From the NCBI RefSeq assembly GCF_963576615.1, contig NC_088708.1, forward strand, positions 44,503,196 through 44,567,195: a stretch of DNA of 64,000 nucleotides. The letters run 5' to 3'. The stretch's first letter is position 1. Every line of letters starts with the position of its first letter. The notes beneath the pieces are model-generated. The model saw only the letters and a list, made by a program, of their open reading frames with translations, made no database searches and was not told where the DNA came from. A program made the translations under genes and the position numbers. This DNA comes from Watersipora subatra (taxonomy: Eukaryota; Bryozoa; Gymnolaemata; Cheilostomatida; Watersiporidae). Positions 1-12,010 of the stretch are shown piece after piece.

Positions 1-1736
1 CTCGATTCATAAAGGAGAGCGTATGGATATTCGCGCTTTTTTGATTTTAGTAACCCCTTAGTGATAATCCTGACTCTAGCTATTTTAACCTAATCCATAT
101 TGCAACGCGTGGCACGATGCCGTGCTCTATACACGTATGTTCTAACCGCATCCTAACTGAATTTTAATTTAATCTTACTCTGGCGCATTATGTTCTTCAG
201 CAAGCTCAGCTGGTGGGCCGCTGGAACCAATTTCTATGACCTTACGCTTTATATTATACAATGTAATCCCTTGTCGCATATAGAATATTTTTAACATTAC
301 TGACCTGATGATTTGGTGAAAGGGTGATCCATAATAACCCTACTGCGGGGGTGTTGGGAGGTGACAAGTATCATCGTTGCAGGAAGGGAAGCGGGGAGGA
401 GCTCGTGGATATTATGATACAGTTCTTCATCAGGGTTGTTGGTAAATCAAGTAACCGTTGGACGACGTCTCAAAGGGGAAAGAGGGAGGAAGAAGAAAGG
501 AGATGCCCCGGAGGAGGCCAAATACAGACGATGAGGAGTCCAGATACAGGAATGCACGTGAAAAAGAGATGACATGCGACTAAACCATGCTGCCAAGACA
601 CCGACGGGAGTGGAGCCTATCCAGCAAACGTTTCTGGAGACGCAACCATCCCACTACTAGAATTAATTTGAATTGTGCTGAGTTAATGCACGGTTGACTT
701 GAATGCCGAATTAATTTAAAAGTAAATATATTTACACATGACCCCTTTTGGAAGAAGAGGCCAGGCTTTGGCCATGTGCATGCATAACCATACATTAAGT
801 TATAGGTTCTACCCCCCCCCCCACTTTGCTGACCTGAGGAGACATGTCCAGGCCGCATGCAGAGATGATCTATGCCCTACACTACACCATCCATACAATA
901 CCCCTGTAAGGCCTGATCTACCACTGAGGGAGGCTTCTAAGTCATGAGAACAACTGTCTGTGGCCCGCCTCCTTCCAAATGAGTGAGTAGACAATGTCTC
1001 ATGCAAGTGAAATGCTGGCAATAGCAGCCAAGATCAGCCACCATACCCGATGCAAAAACAGTGATGCTTTGGACACTTATGGAGTAAAGCCCCATTGCTC
1101 TTAGAAACTGGTGCTGCTGCTTATTTTTATTGCTGATAGGCGAAGAGAACTAGGAAATTACCTAATGCGCCAGCTACCTACACTGCCTACCTGACGTTCG
1201 AACAAGCGGCCATACAACACCTTGAGAAGGACTAGAGGACTGATGAAGATCGCTCCCCAGGACAAATTATTATCAAGGCGAGTGTAATAAACTGAAATCA
1301 TTGAGGATACACGACCACCCTATAACTGACCATTGCTGATAGCCCCTGATTAAAACAGACTCGTTCTCAGCCGGATTGTGCCTTTCTGCAAATAGCATGG
1401 ATTAGATTTGTGTGTAAATGGAATTTTGGCTGTCTGTGTTTGTTTTGTGAATTTTTTTACGGTTTTCCTTTTTTTTATATAAATTTTCTTTTTGTATTCT
1501 GTACATTGTGTTTCTTTTCTGGAAACTTTTATTGCTGTAGTTTGTGTAATTTTGTTTTAGCCTGGCGGTCTGCTCTGGAGGACGGATAACCAACCCGGAT
1601 AGAGTTCGTGGTTGTGAACGAATTGGAAGTCATGCAACCCTACGACTATTTACCTGCCATCCCTGAATGTATCAAAGGAACATTATATGACTGAATGAAT
1701 CGAGAGAACATTATATCACCAATGATCATCGGTGTG

Positions 1737-1770
<34 letters not shown>

Positions 1771-2585
1771 CAATACAAACTGACATATCCTTTTATGAAG
1801 TCGTCTCCCGTGCCGTTCGACTGACGGATGGGGGAGGTGTAAGGTTCCCACAGATCGAAGCTCACACGATGATCGGAGTTTCCACAATCGGAACAAACCA
1901 AGTGCATTTCAATTAAAGACATGACAGTCATCCGAACATTTATATATCTTTATTAAACAAGAATACACCCGATGATACACCCTTCACCAACAGAATGACA
2001 TTAAAAAGACATTTCATTAACAATTCTTATGAACATATACATATTCCATCTAGGGTTGTATGACTATGTCAAAATTATCTAACCAAAGTAAATTAACTCT
2101 ACCCATCTTGGCTAGCCGTTTTCCGAGTTATTGGTCTAACTTGACCATAAAACTATTTCGCACTTCCGAACTTTAGTATATTTTTAGTATAACTCCTTTC
2201 CTAAGCATTTAATCTTAATTAGTTGTGGCTTCACATTTTTATATATATATACGGCTTCTTCACTTTATCAGAGAGTCTTTGAATTGTTCGTGCACGATAT
2301 ATCTACGAAGCTCCGGAGCCGCATTCACTTATATTTTATTCTTTTGATATGTTCTTATACGTCTCTACAACTCTCTCTCTCTCTCTTGAAGCCAGGTATT
2401 TTCATATTGTATTTTAGTTTTATTTTGGTATCAGCCATTGTGTAACTTTTAATAGCGTTTAAGCTTGTGATTGTTTAATTTTGGAATTAAATTATTGATT
2501 TGTGTTTGTAAAATAACTTGCTTATTTACTTCCTTGCTAACTAATTCTCACACAAATTAAAAGAAGACAACTACCAAAAATCAGG
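1..2585. other. Unassigned intergenic sequence
   Basis: I recognise no gene here. Open frames around 324-1021 overlap on both strands and show no domain, splice pattern or codon bias that I can defend. A purine-rich stretch lies near 470-505, a C run near 811-820, and a CT microsatellite near 2371-2386. The 1590-2300 stretch resembles transposon-flank sequence in composition, but I found no terminal repeat or target duplication. Confidence 0.5.
1740..1768. repeat. (TA)n microsatellite
   Basis: An uninterrupted run of TA dinucleotides, about 14 units. Open frames crossing it are low-complexity artefacts. Confidence 0.95.
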
Positions 2586-3556
2586 TCAAGTTAACAACAT
2601 AAAGATTGCCTCTATTTTTGGGCAAATCTTTACAGTAATTCCAAGTCTTGATCTCTGCCTCTCCACCAGCTCTGATGTATCTATATGTAATCCTTCGAAG
2701 GCTCTTGTAGGAGGCTGCTCAGGTAGAATGCCTGGCTTGATCTTCTTGACTATGTGGCTTGCCAGACTCACATAGCCGGTCTCTACAGTCTAAATCAAGT
2801 TGCAGCAGGGGTTAGCATAGAATATTATTAACATCAGTCACCTGGGCTGTGCTGGTAGGTACCAGGCAAAACGACCCACAAGAATAGACTTAGCTTGGGT
2901 TTTAGGGCATTTCTCAATGCTTTCTTGATCACAAAATGGATGCACTCGGGCTAGATTTTATTCTGCTATTACAGCATTTATTAAATGAGTGTCGTTTTCA
3001 TCAAAGTAGTGTGGCTGGAAACAGAAGGTGGCACTTCTAAAAGTACAAGTTCAAACAAGTGGTTCGTTCTGGACATACTAAAAACTCACTGTATGTTGCT
3101 GGAGCACGCTTGATCTGGATTTTTGGTGTCGTCTTGAACTGCTTCTTCCTCGAAACATGGTACACCAATTCACCATCTTTCCTCGATGCTCCTTCCTCAT
3201 ACAGTTCTCATTGTTGTATAGAATCGTGAGTCTTGATCTGAAATACAAATTTAGACAATATATTGAATTTGTTAGTTGTTTATTAGGGAAAAACAAACGA
3301 TCGATTGTAGGTGGATAAACTCAAGTCCAGAACTCAAACAATACAAGCAGAACCAACCATGTCATATTAGCTACAATGTTAGTCTACCTTGCCAACTGTC
3401 CATAGTGATGGAAAAAGTACATATTTGGTGCATTCCTATTCAGATCTGAGTGGAAGCTTTTTAGCTGTGATGTATCCTGTGACGATGCCCTTTAAATCGC
3501 GTCCAGCAGGTCTGACTTTGGGAGTATTTCCTCTACCTTTGTGTATACAACACCAC
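2586..3556 (-). pseudogene. Three-exon fragment of an unrecognised gene, with two in-frame stops
   Basis: Read on the minus strand, three segments have good splice sites and matching phases: 3556-3388 (acceptor after TTGTTTAG, donor GGCAAG/GTAGAC), 3237-3090 (acceptor TTTCAG, donor ACATACA/GTGAGT) and 2782-2586 (acceptor CTGTAG, stop TGA). The first leaves phase 0, the second starts in phase 0 and leaves phase 1, and the third completes the codon with AG. The encoded residues look like real protein: basic, with motifs such as KVRPAGRDLKGIV, GASRKDGELVYHVSRKK and TGYVSLASHIVKKIKPG. One TAG interrupts the first exon after KKLPLRSE and one TGA interrupts the second before ELYEEG, so I call it a pseudogene or a null allele. 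An ACT/GTAAAG donor inside the last segment could extend the gene to further exons. I do not recognise the family. The LTR element at 3812-5456 lies just upstream and may have displaced the 5' part. Confidence 0.5.
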
Positions 3557-3767
3557 CTAAACAATTCAAAAATACAATAGCCTATGTTGAAACATACAGG
3601 TTAATCTCAGCTATGTTCATCGTTTGCTGGTGAATCTTGAAACATAGGATATTTACAGACTCTTCGCTGAGGTTTAACAGTGTGTGTCAAAATGTGTCAA
3701 TAATGGGATATGCTAGCTAATTTCATCCATAGTCATGTTTTCTCTTCAAATTAAACAAATACCTGGA

Positions 3768-3799
3768 ATGAACCAGTCAGCAGTCTGGTTCATTCCATT
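3768..3799. repeat. Short inverted repeat
   Basis: GGAATGAACCAG and CTGGTTCATTCC form a 12-bp stem around an 8-nt loop, at the downstream edge of the minus-strand retroelement remnant. It may be a product of truncation. Confidence 0.6.
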
Positions 3800-3811
3800 G
3801 AACCAGACTGT

Positions 3812-5456
3812 TCAATTCAACTGACCATTGAATCGAACAGCCTGAAACCATTGTAGTGAACTGTCCACATGTAGGTATGCCTTTTGCAGATCTAACATAC
3901 ATACATTGTTTACAAATGTTTTCCACTGCCTCAGTTTTTTTTTACATACATCTACGTCATTTCTAGGATTGCTGTTCACATGCTTGTTTAACTTTCTGCT
4001 ATAGTCCATTACTGGTCTCACCTTTCTACCTTTGTTTGACTAAAAAACTGCCATCAGTGGAATTATACCACTCACTTTTGCCATGAATCTTCACATCATG
4101 TGGCCCCAGCCAGCCATTAAAAATCCATTGCTCAATCTTACAGCTGTCTTGTTCTTTATAGTCTGTGTTTATAGCATACTCAGCGCATTGATTTTTCAAC
4201 TCTGGTTCGTGGCTTTTCCATTTCCATACTACTGCCCACTTATTTCCATCAAATACAGCTTTAAAGTCAGTATCTTCAATAGTCAAACAGTCTGTCTCAG
4301 ACTTTTTCAACTCGGAGCTATCTTCACATAACATAGCAACCACAGGTTGTGATGCACATCCAAATGTTACACTGTCTCTTGCACGTATTGTCACACCTTC
4401 AAGTTTGTGGATTTCGTCTACACCAAGAATCAACCCACACCCATGTACTAACTCAGGTACTACCAAGGAATGCAATTGAGTAGTTTCACAATGGTCTATA
4501 ATTACATTGACGTCAACTTTTCCACAGCATTGCGTGCTATTTCCATTTAACATTTTTACTGTCCTTTGTTGTCCTCTTATACCAAAACCTAATTTACGAA
4601 CAACACTCACTGAGATTACCGACTGCTCAGATCCACTATCAATTAGAGTTTTCATAGACAGTCTATGAAGCCTCACAGATATAATTGGCAGCGTCGTCTC
4701 TAGTGTTGGTTGTTGAGAAGAGCATGCAACGCTGATGCTCCCCATTCTCATTTCCCTGCCACTCCTTAACTACAGTTTCTGCTTATTTGACCAATGTTAT
4801 TGTGATTGTAACCACGAGTTGGCTTACTAGAAGAACTTTCCATTTTTTTTCCTGTAGGGCAGTCTCTTGATATATGTCCAAAACCTAAGCAAGCATAACA
4901 TTGAACACCCTTTGCCGGTTGATTATGTGTCAGGTGTAACATCACTGCATACATAAAATGATGCACAAGAATTTGAAGAAAGAATTGTTCGCGCTCTAGT
5001 TACAATTTCAGTTAGCCCAATCTCCCTTTCGGCAGCCGTGGTTTTACGCTGGCATGTTACATCCGATGTTAGACCTGACACAAAAGCACATTTGAGAAGC
5101 GGCTCTGGATTAGTCTGTCCCATAGAATTTACTAGCCTTCTCAAATCTGCTATATAATTGTCTATTGTTTCACTATCTTGCAAGGCTCGTAGTTGACTGT
5201 AGGCACTGTATATATTTATGCTGAATGCCATCAGTAGTTCTTTCTTCAACTTAACATAGTCACCCTTAACATCCTCAGACAGCTGCTCATACAAAGCAAA
5301 TGCTGAGCCATTTAAGAATAGCAGTACAAATGTTTTTAGATCCTCTACTTTTTGTAGTTTAGCCACCAGTTCTAGTTTACTGATCCATGTGTTGAACTCT
5401 CCACTGATATTATTGTCCTCGTAAGATTTAATTAAATCAGATAGTTTTAACGCCAT
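3812..5456 (-). mobile_element. Decayed LTR retrotransposon: gag, zinc knuckle, protease, start of RT
   Basis: Four minus-strand frames in the order of an LTR retroelement. 5456-4923 (about 177 aa) is a gag-like helical domain (FNTWISKLELVAKL near its N-terminus, then an LRALQDSETIDNYIADLRRL region). 4966-4766 carries a CCHC knuckle (CYACLGFGHISRDCP) and overlaps gag in another frame. 4751-4026 is a retropepsin domain with the catalytic motif LIDSGSEQSVIS, then a linker region. 4021-3812 begins reverse transcriptase (RPVMDYSRKLNKHV, then MLDLQKAYLHVDSS). It stops before the YxDD region, and RNase H and integrase are absent. Frame changes between blocks include possible natural frameshifts and clear damage. 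The RT start resembles a group of invertebrate Ty3/Gypsy-like elements, but that placement is uncertain. No LTR pair was found. Confidence 0.85.
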
Positions 5457-5460
5457 TGTT

Positions 5461-6351
5461 TCTTATAGCCGAAATAGCTTGTAGCAAGTACTTCTATCCT
5501 CGCGTAATCCACCAGCCAGCTTGACACCAAGACCACTTGTATTGTAATGACACAATAATAGCATGCAGTCCAAAATAGCATGATAATGAGGTCCCAAAGT
5601 AGCATAATAACAAGGCCACAAAATAGACGATAATAAAGACATAACCACTAGGTTAAACACTGAGACAGCAATACTTGTACAGGAAGAAATGAGTAATAGT
5701 ATAACATGCAGTACACCAGAGTAAATGATATAGGATTATAAAATAATACATGCACTCATAGGTTAATATATATACATAGACTACACATATCATTATAATG
5801 TAGCCTGAGATCTTTACTAATCGTTGGTGTTTGAATGCTCATAAAAAAGATACTTTTCAAATTGTTATACAACAAATGCATTTGCTAAATGTTAAATTTT
5901 TTACATTGTCAAATGACTAGTCTGTGACTTATTCTCTTTTCAATAAAGTAATTACCTTGTCTTTCAAATCGCAGGTCATCAATTCTCGAGTCACTGACAG
6001 ATACCTTTATACCGATGGAGTGGAAAGTAACCCTTATAGTTTGGGCTACCCTGAAAAGTGCTGTGGAGTTATTAGCCTTGTTCTACTGGTCTCCTAAGGC
6101 TCGTTCGGAAAAAAAAGAGGAATAGAAGATAATCACCATGGAGACTGAGACAACAATCGTTGGATGAACTTATCCTTGTGACATTTTCAGGCAACAAGAA
6201 GCGTAGGGATTCTAGCAATAACTGTGTAACTATGATTAAAATATGTTAACTTGTTTTGCAGTTTTTGTTATGATATCTGCTATTCTGTAGTATTTTTATT
6301 TTAATGTCACACACTTTAGGTCCATTGCACCGGCTACTGTTTTCCATCTAA
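5461..6351. other. No gene seen
   Basis: This stretch follows the gag start of the minus-strand retroelement and could hold its leader or LTR. I could not find a matching repeat on the other side or a convincing primer-binding site. AT-rich, no supported coding. Confidence 0.4.
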
Positions 6352-6651
6352 TCAAAGCACTAGAATATCAACATGCCGAGAACAGATAAAAAGGCAGTTA
6401 ATCCTATCAAGATAGAAGATATAAGGCGAGAGAACTCTAACAGTCATCAGATTGTGATCCGCTCTGCAAATCAGCATCACATCTCGCCCTGTGGTCATGC
6501 CAAACTGTATGCTTGTTCTACACTCACTTTTGTGTAGTATTTGTGGACCTTGAGCCTTGAACACTGCAACACCATGAGTATTGGCTTTCCTTCCAGGCTT
6601 GACTAGTGCACCTGCTGGGCAACAAAAATTGCACATAAATACTGGGCACAC
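6352..6651 (-). other. Open frame of unknown origin, possibly transposon-derived
   Basis: A 99-codon minus-strand frame with a Cys-rich start (CNFCCPAGALVKPGRK) and otherwise ordinary residue composition. It lies 190 bp downstream, on the same strand, of a MULE-like transposase scrap. MULE proteins often carry a Cys/His finger, but that domain normally precedes the catalytic part, so the order here does not fit. It could be a separate exon, a rearranged transposon piece or chance. Confidence 0.25.
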
Positions 6652-6837
6652 AAATAAAACACCAGTGGTTACTTCTGGTATATTCCTATAGAAATTTACT
6701 TTATCTATTTATATTCCACCCGTTATCACCAGTCATGACCATTGTATTCTGTTGATGCTGAGTGACAAATTCAACTGTATTTATATTGATATCTTTATGT
6801 ATATAATATGGAATAATACAATACTCTCATCAACTTG

Positions 6838-7087
6838 TCAACCACTGACCATATTCCATGTCTTACTTCCGTGCCAGTTGAGACTAATTATTGTGACAGG
6901 TGCATTTCTTTCACCTGAACATAATCTACTTTTCTGTGACAATGGTAAATTAGATAGTGGTACATGCTTCCTGAAACATCCGTGTCTTACAGAAGCGTTA
7001 ATAGCTAACAGCTGCTTAAAAGGTCTTTGCACACACTTAAATTTTCCATCCAAATACAATGTTCTTGACTTCCTTAGTAAATCTAAC
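6838..7087 (-). pseudogene. MULE-like transposase fragment
   Basis: The minus-strand frame reads through LRKSRTLYLDGKFKCVQRPF and then QLLAINASVRHG and VPLSNLPLSQK. This resembles the start of the catalytic core of Mutator-like transposases, where a [W/Y]xxDGTFK motif is followed by a Q-L-x-x-[IV]-[HN]-A segment and a VPL segment. The D of YLDGKF would be the first catalytic acidic residue. The frame closes before the other catalytic residues, so this is a remnant of about 80 residues. No terminal repeats were found. A segment at 7490-7420, after a TTTGCAG acceptor-like site, may belong with it but shows no motif. Confidence 0.5.
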
Positions 7088-7607
7088 TGAGGATCAGTGC
7101 AAAAACATCAGTAAAAACATATTGTTCTGTTAATATTCATCGGCATCACAATGAGATTAATCATTGTTACCGTTAGGTTTACTAGAAAATATGTAACAAT
7201 CACGGATTGTCTAGGTAAATAATAGTGATGCTGAAGCAAATAAATGTTCCACAAAATTAATGTTTTCACTTTAATAATTGGAAATCTGTTCAAAACATTT
7301 GGAAGTAAGCACTCAAATTTTGTGACAAATTTAATTTGGATTGGACAAACTAAATTTATTTTACATCATGAAACATACTACAATGTAAATGTCTTTGTAA
7401 TAAAACATGGGTTTTTTAAAAAAATGTTCATAGTCCGCGATTGCGCATGTTGCAATCCAACCAGGTGCCATTCTTTATTGTCTTTCAATACCTGCAAATA
7501 AATGATTATTATCATAACATGTTTAACAATAAATAATGAGAGGGTCATATAATGACGCATAACATAAAAAAAAACGTTTTCATTCATTTTGCCGTGCCTG
7601 GTTGTGA

Positions 7608-7680
7608 TGGTGAAGTGGTTTAAGGTGCTGCAATCTGGTCGCAGTGCACATTGTAGGTGTGGGTTTGAATTTCATTTCTG
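7608..7680 (+). repeat. tRNA-like sequence (SINE head or tRNA pseudogene)
   Basis: TGGTGAAGTGGTTTAAGGTG resembles a pol III A box of Leu/Ser type and GGGTTTGAATTTC a degenerate B box, spaced as in a tRNA. No convincing cloverleaf closes, so it is better called a SINE head than a functional tRNA. Confidence 0.4.
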
Positions 7681-7993
7681 ACAAACAGTTATTCTTTTGT
7701 TGCCCAAATAGAACAAATATATCTTCTCAGCACATTCAAGTCTCCTTAGTCTCTTGTTATATCAGTATATGTTTTTATATTTTGCTACATTAATTTTATC
7801 ATTTCAGTGTCCTTAGCATATGCCATTTTATTTAACTTCTTACATCACTTGGTCATAAGTGTCTCCACGCAATGTTTTAGTAGTAATTGCATATTTCATT
7901 GTATTAACAGTTTCTGTTGGCGTTTTATCGTGTTTGGATCTATAAACAACAGCTTTTGTAAAAAAAAATTTCTTCACTAAGCTATAATTAGGT

Positions 7994-8052
7994 GAGTATG
8001 GCCGAGTAGTCTAAGGTACTGCGTTCAGGTCTATCTGTAGACTGCTGCAAAC
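7994..8052 (+). repeat. Partial tRNA-Leu-like sequence
   Basis: TATGGCCGAGTAGTCTAAGG followed by CTGCGTTCAGGTC matches the D-arm and anticodon-arm region of Leu-type tRNA genes. The T arm is missing. Probably a SINE remnant, just upstream of duplicated block A. Confidence 0.4.
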
Positions 8053-8454
8053 AACTACTATCAAAGCTGCTAATCATCTACTAACAAATTGGCTAATAAT
8101 TAACTTATGGCCATAGCAACCCCTCTGTTGGTAAATAAGCTATTACCAATTTTTAATAATAACACATGCACAAAATTTATACAGCTTTGTGACATCCTTT
8201 TACAATCTAGGTCTTGAAGCCAACATCCAAACATTTAAGGAGATTATGTAACTTATGTTAAATAATATTTAACATAAGACCTATTAGGTCTTTAAAAATA
8301 CATTTAGAAACATAAATACAACAAATTTAATATCCTAATTATAAACTACGAGCACCCCAGCTACTACAAGTGCAATGATATTTCCTCAAATGTGCAGATA
8401 AAGCACAGCAAATCACTATAATTGGCATAACTGTTCTAAAATGCTGGATGGTAG

Positions 8455-8600
8455 TATATTAGCACAGGTGTTAGAGTGCATGTCTATGAAGCTGAGAATC
8501 ATGAGTATGAATCCCATGAGAAGCGATATTTTATCTCAACTTTTAACCAAGGCTTCAAACAGATTAACTGAAGACAGTTTCGATTATACATGTACGTAGT
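8455..8600 (+). repeat. tRNA-derived SINE, copy 1
   Basis: The head has an A-box-like TAGCACAGGTGTTAGAGTG and a B-box-like GAGTATGAATCCC, followed by a non-tRNA body (ATATTTTATCTCAAC, then a GGCTTCAAACAGATTAAC segment). Related copies lie at 15375-15520, 15805-15890, 25485-25575, 43915-43990 (minus) and 44655-44720. The copy at 15375 is this insertion duplicated with the block. Confidence 0.65.
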
Positions 8601-10168
8601 AAAGATTGCTTATACCGCAGTAATAATCAGAAGTTGTCATCCTTTTGAGATATAATTAACAAAACATAATAAGGGAGGCAATTTCAATTTTAGTTTCAAT
8701 TAAAATCCAAAGTTGCGAATGTCAGTTATAAGTTTTATAAAACTCTTGCACCTTATCTTTATTGATTTTAAAACAATTACAGCTATAGGTGATGACTTTT
8801 ATTGTAGCTTTATGTATCAATTACTCGGAGTGACAGTTCTGCTAAATAGTTATTATGCCAGTTCCCTATTTGGGGCTTTGTAAAGCAAACCACAAGCTAG
8901 GGTGGCATGAAGGAGTCTATTTGGCACAGACTGAAAAAGAATACAAAGTATGATATTACCTGTGACATATAATTTCATAATGTGATCATTGTGTAAATAT
9001 TAAACTAAATGCAACATATGAGCAACAACTGCCTTGAAACTTGTAGTGACAGTAGCGCGCTGAGTAGCAGAGAGCCATATTGGTTTAACAAACATGCTGA
9101 GATGTTGACCTGTGACATCATCGAACATTACAGGAAAAGTGCTTGATCATTTATGATATATATATATATATTTGTATATAGTATTTTATTAGCAATAATT
9201 TCATTTCAAAAATAGAAATGTTTTTCAAATTAGGCTATACAACAATAGTAAAACAAAAAGCAGCTAGCAATGATATTTTCAAAATAATTGGTAGTGGTTG
9301 TATGCAATTTGTTTATATCACATAAGTTGAAATGAGTTGAAAACCTGTAAGTATCATGTAAGGTGAAATAATGTAAATGACCAACTCTCTCTACCTCTCA
9401 TTTTAAAAATTAAGTTAAATTTAGGAGCTCCGCTAATAGCCTTCCATCAATCATCTCTGAGCTGCTGTCTGTTTTAAGAACTTTTCAATCTGCTTGTATC
9501 CTAATTTGATACAAGCAGATTAAAAAGCCCTTGTATCCAATTAATGTAATAATTATCAAATCAAACTCTTGTCTTATTTATTAGCTCCTCTGCTATTATA
9601 AACAGTAGTTATGGGAGGTAGTTACATATTTTACATTGATTGTAATGTGTCAATTTGCACAAAGGCTTACAGATGAAAGAATCAATATTTCTGGATGTGT
9701 TACATTACACATCTTGTGACTCCCTAAATGTACTTATTTCCAGTTAAAAGAAATACCACTAACTAAATTTACTCAAGTAAAATGAAAGATCATAAACTAG
9801 AACATAATGGATAAAAAACATATGTTGGGATGGCAGAACCTTTTTATCTAGGCTTTACCTAGCTTGAACCACAATGAGTGGCAATGTGTAATTGTAGACA
9901 ATTCTTTATATATAGTCAAAATTAAAAACAGCAAAAAAAATCGCTTTAGAAAATGTGAAAAACAGTTTTGTCTTTAAAGCTCTAGTTTTTGATAATGCTG
10001 ATCAGGTTCACATGGTTAGTGTATTGTGTGTAACCGATACAACATTGCTCCAACAATCAAACTGCATAACTCCAAGAGCGCAGTGTCACTGATTTGGTTG
10101 TACAAGTAAAAGCTGGCAGCTCTGTAACACACCATTTCTTCTCTGAAACTGTTTTCAAAGTCGCTATC

Positions 10169-11252
10169 ATGTCTGCTAGTATTGCTGATATGAGATGTTT
10201 ATCAAAAGGAGATCGTATGTGGGCAAAGAGAGTACTTCAGAACAAGCCTAAGGTAAGTAACTAGTTATGTATATCATTACGTTGTGATTCTCTTATGGCT
10301 GAGCAAGTAGCTGTAACTTGTAGGGATAGTTGTACTACAATATACAAACACCGTGAATTTGTGATGTCAAGCTTTCCAAACAGAAAGTTTCATGCAAAAG
10401 AGTTGAATTATATTTACAATATAAGAAATAGTATATCACTATACTGTCTATATAATATATGATACTCAAAAAGACAGATTATTCCTAACAAAGATATTTT
10501 CACAATGTTCAGATTAAGTAGGACATCAAAACTGATAACGTTGTAATCTTGAATTTATGGTGTGGGAAGGTGAATGAATTGTGTCAGCTCTAGCAATACT
10601 TTTGCTGTCTCTCTTTATCCAGTTGATGCAGGTTATAAAACTATGTACTAAACTTTTAGAAAGAAAGAGAGGAGATAATTGCTGAGTTAAAGGCAGTTGA
10701 GAAAGCCCACGCAGAAGGATATATCACCAAGCCTCTAATGCATAGAATTCATAATGTTTCACTGACAGAGGTAAAAATAACATTTCTTTTCTGTTCAAGT
10801 TAATGACAATTGTATGGATATTGAGCAATCTATGTTTTGGAGTTGTCTACACAACCTCTTAAATAGAATTTGACTGGTTGCATCTTTACTGAAATAAAAC
10901 TAACAGCAAAAGTGACAATATCTTTTAATGTTCACCATCTCATTAATAATTGTAAGTTGTGTTTGTATCAATGATATCTTCGCTCTTCCACCGTTCAAAT
11001 TATATGTTAGCTTCCATATTTTCACTAGAGATAGTAGGAAGATTCCTGGAGTAATTGTTGATAAGGTATGGGTAAGTAAATAGACTTTGTGTTTGAGAGC
11101 AAATTCTATCTTTGGATTGTTTATTACTTACTTCATATTTGTAGAAAGAAAAACAAGTTAATATTATTCATACTGGAGCTGTTAGTGACATTGAGGAGGT
11201 TCTTGAGAAAATCAATACTCGTCGACAGAGAGCACACGACTCCATCTATCAT
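10169..11252 (+). pseudogene. Copy A of the 5' exons of an unrecognised small gene
   Basis: Exons at 10169-10252 (ATG, 28 aa), 10660-10770 (37 aa, Glu/Lys-rich, probably helical) and 11145-11252 (36 aa), all in phase 0 with good GTAAGT/GTAAAA/GTATGT donors. They match copy B at 17308-18397. The exon equivalent to B's 39-nt exon (11031-11065) is 4 nt shorter because ACGT is missing, which breaks the frame if that exon is used. No terminal exon like that at 28649 lies within copy A. Skipping the short exon would leave an open frame, so copy A could still supply alternative 5' exons. Five exon differences from B are silent and four change a residue. Family unrecognised. Confidence 0.55.
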
Positions 11253-11966
11253 GTATGTCATTAGTTATACTTGATTCATTTTTTCATTCTTTGCTAACAC
11301 ATTGTATGGTTGTGTCACTACATGTAGTGCAAAAAGAATTGCTTGCTAAGCAGCTAACATAACTGAAAGCATGCTACATTTTTGATCATGTTTTATGTTT
11401 TGCTGATGGACCGCTTGTCATTGAGAATATTGATAACTCCACACTGATCTCAAGTAGCAGACCACTTTGGCAAATTAGACTTGTTAATCAGTGAAACTAA
11501 AGTAGTCAAAGAGTTAAATTAAAATTTTTCAAGAATATATGTAGACTATTCTTATTAATATAAAAAATAATTAATTATTAACTTGCCATTTTATTTGATA
11601 GTTTATAGGCTGGTCTCACTAATATAATTAATAAACAGAGGCGATTATAACCATAGAGTTATCTCCCCTTAGAGTGATAACTGTGCCTTCAACTACACAA
11701 GCGTTTTCGGTGCCAACAAGGAGCATTTAGGCCACGCCCTTTTTTTGTGCTAGTCAATCGTAGTGATTGACAACAATAACATCAGCCATGAGAATGATCA
11801 TGAATTTGCACAGTTAAGATAGTAATTATTGCTCACATTAAAAAATGATGATTATAGTTTATTACTCTAATATATGCTTATTATTTAAAGCAATTCAATA
11901 CCTACATGCTTTGCAAAGGCACTGAATAGATAGTGTTAAGTAAGTGAGTTAATCCAATTAGTTACT

Positions 11967-12010
11967 CCAATGATATACAGCCCCCACACATGGGGGCTGT
12001 ATATCATTGG
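11967..12010. mobile_element. 44-bp perfect hairpin inserted in the left arm of the foldback element
   Basis: CCAATGATATACAGCCCCCA and its exact complement enclose a CACA loop. It is flanked by TTACT on both sides. The opposite arm of the same foldback element has a single TTACT (in reverse complement, near 12797-12803) and no hairpin, so the hairpin plus a 5-bp duplication is an insertion. No known transposon class is assigned. Confidence 0.8.

Noticed and set aside
324..1021. Open frames of 69-92 codons on both strands
   Set aside because: Overlapping on opposite strands, several use non-ATG starts, with no domain or splice evidence.
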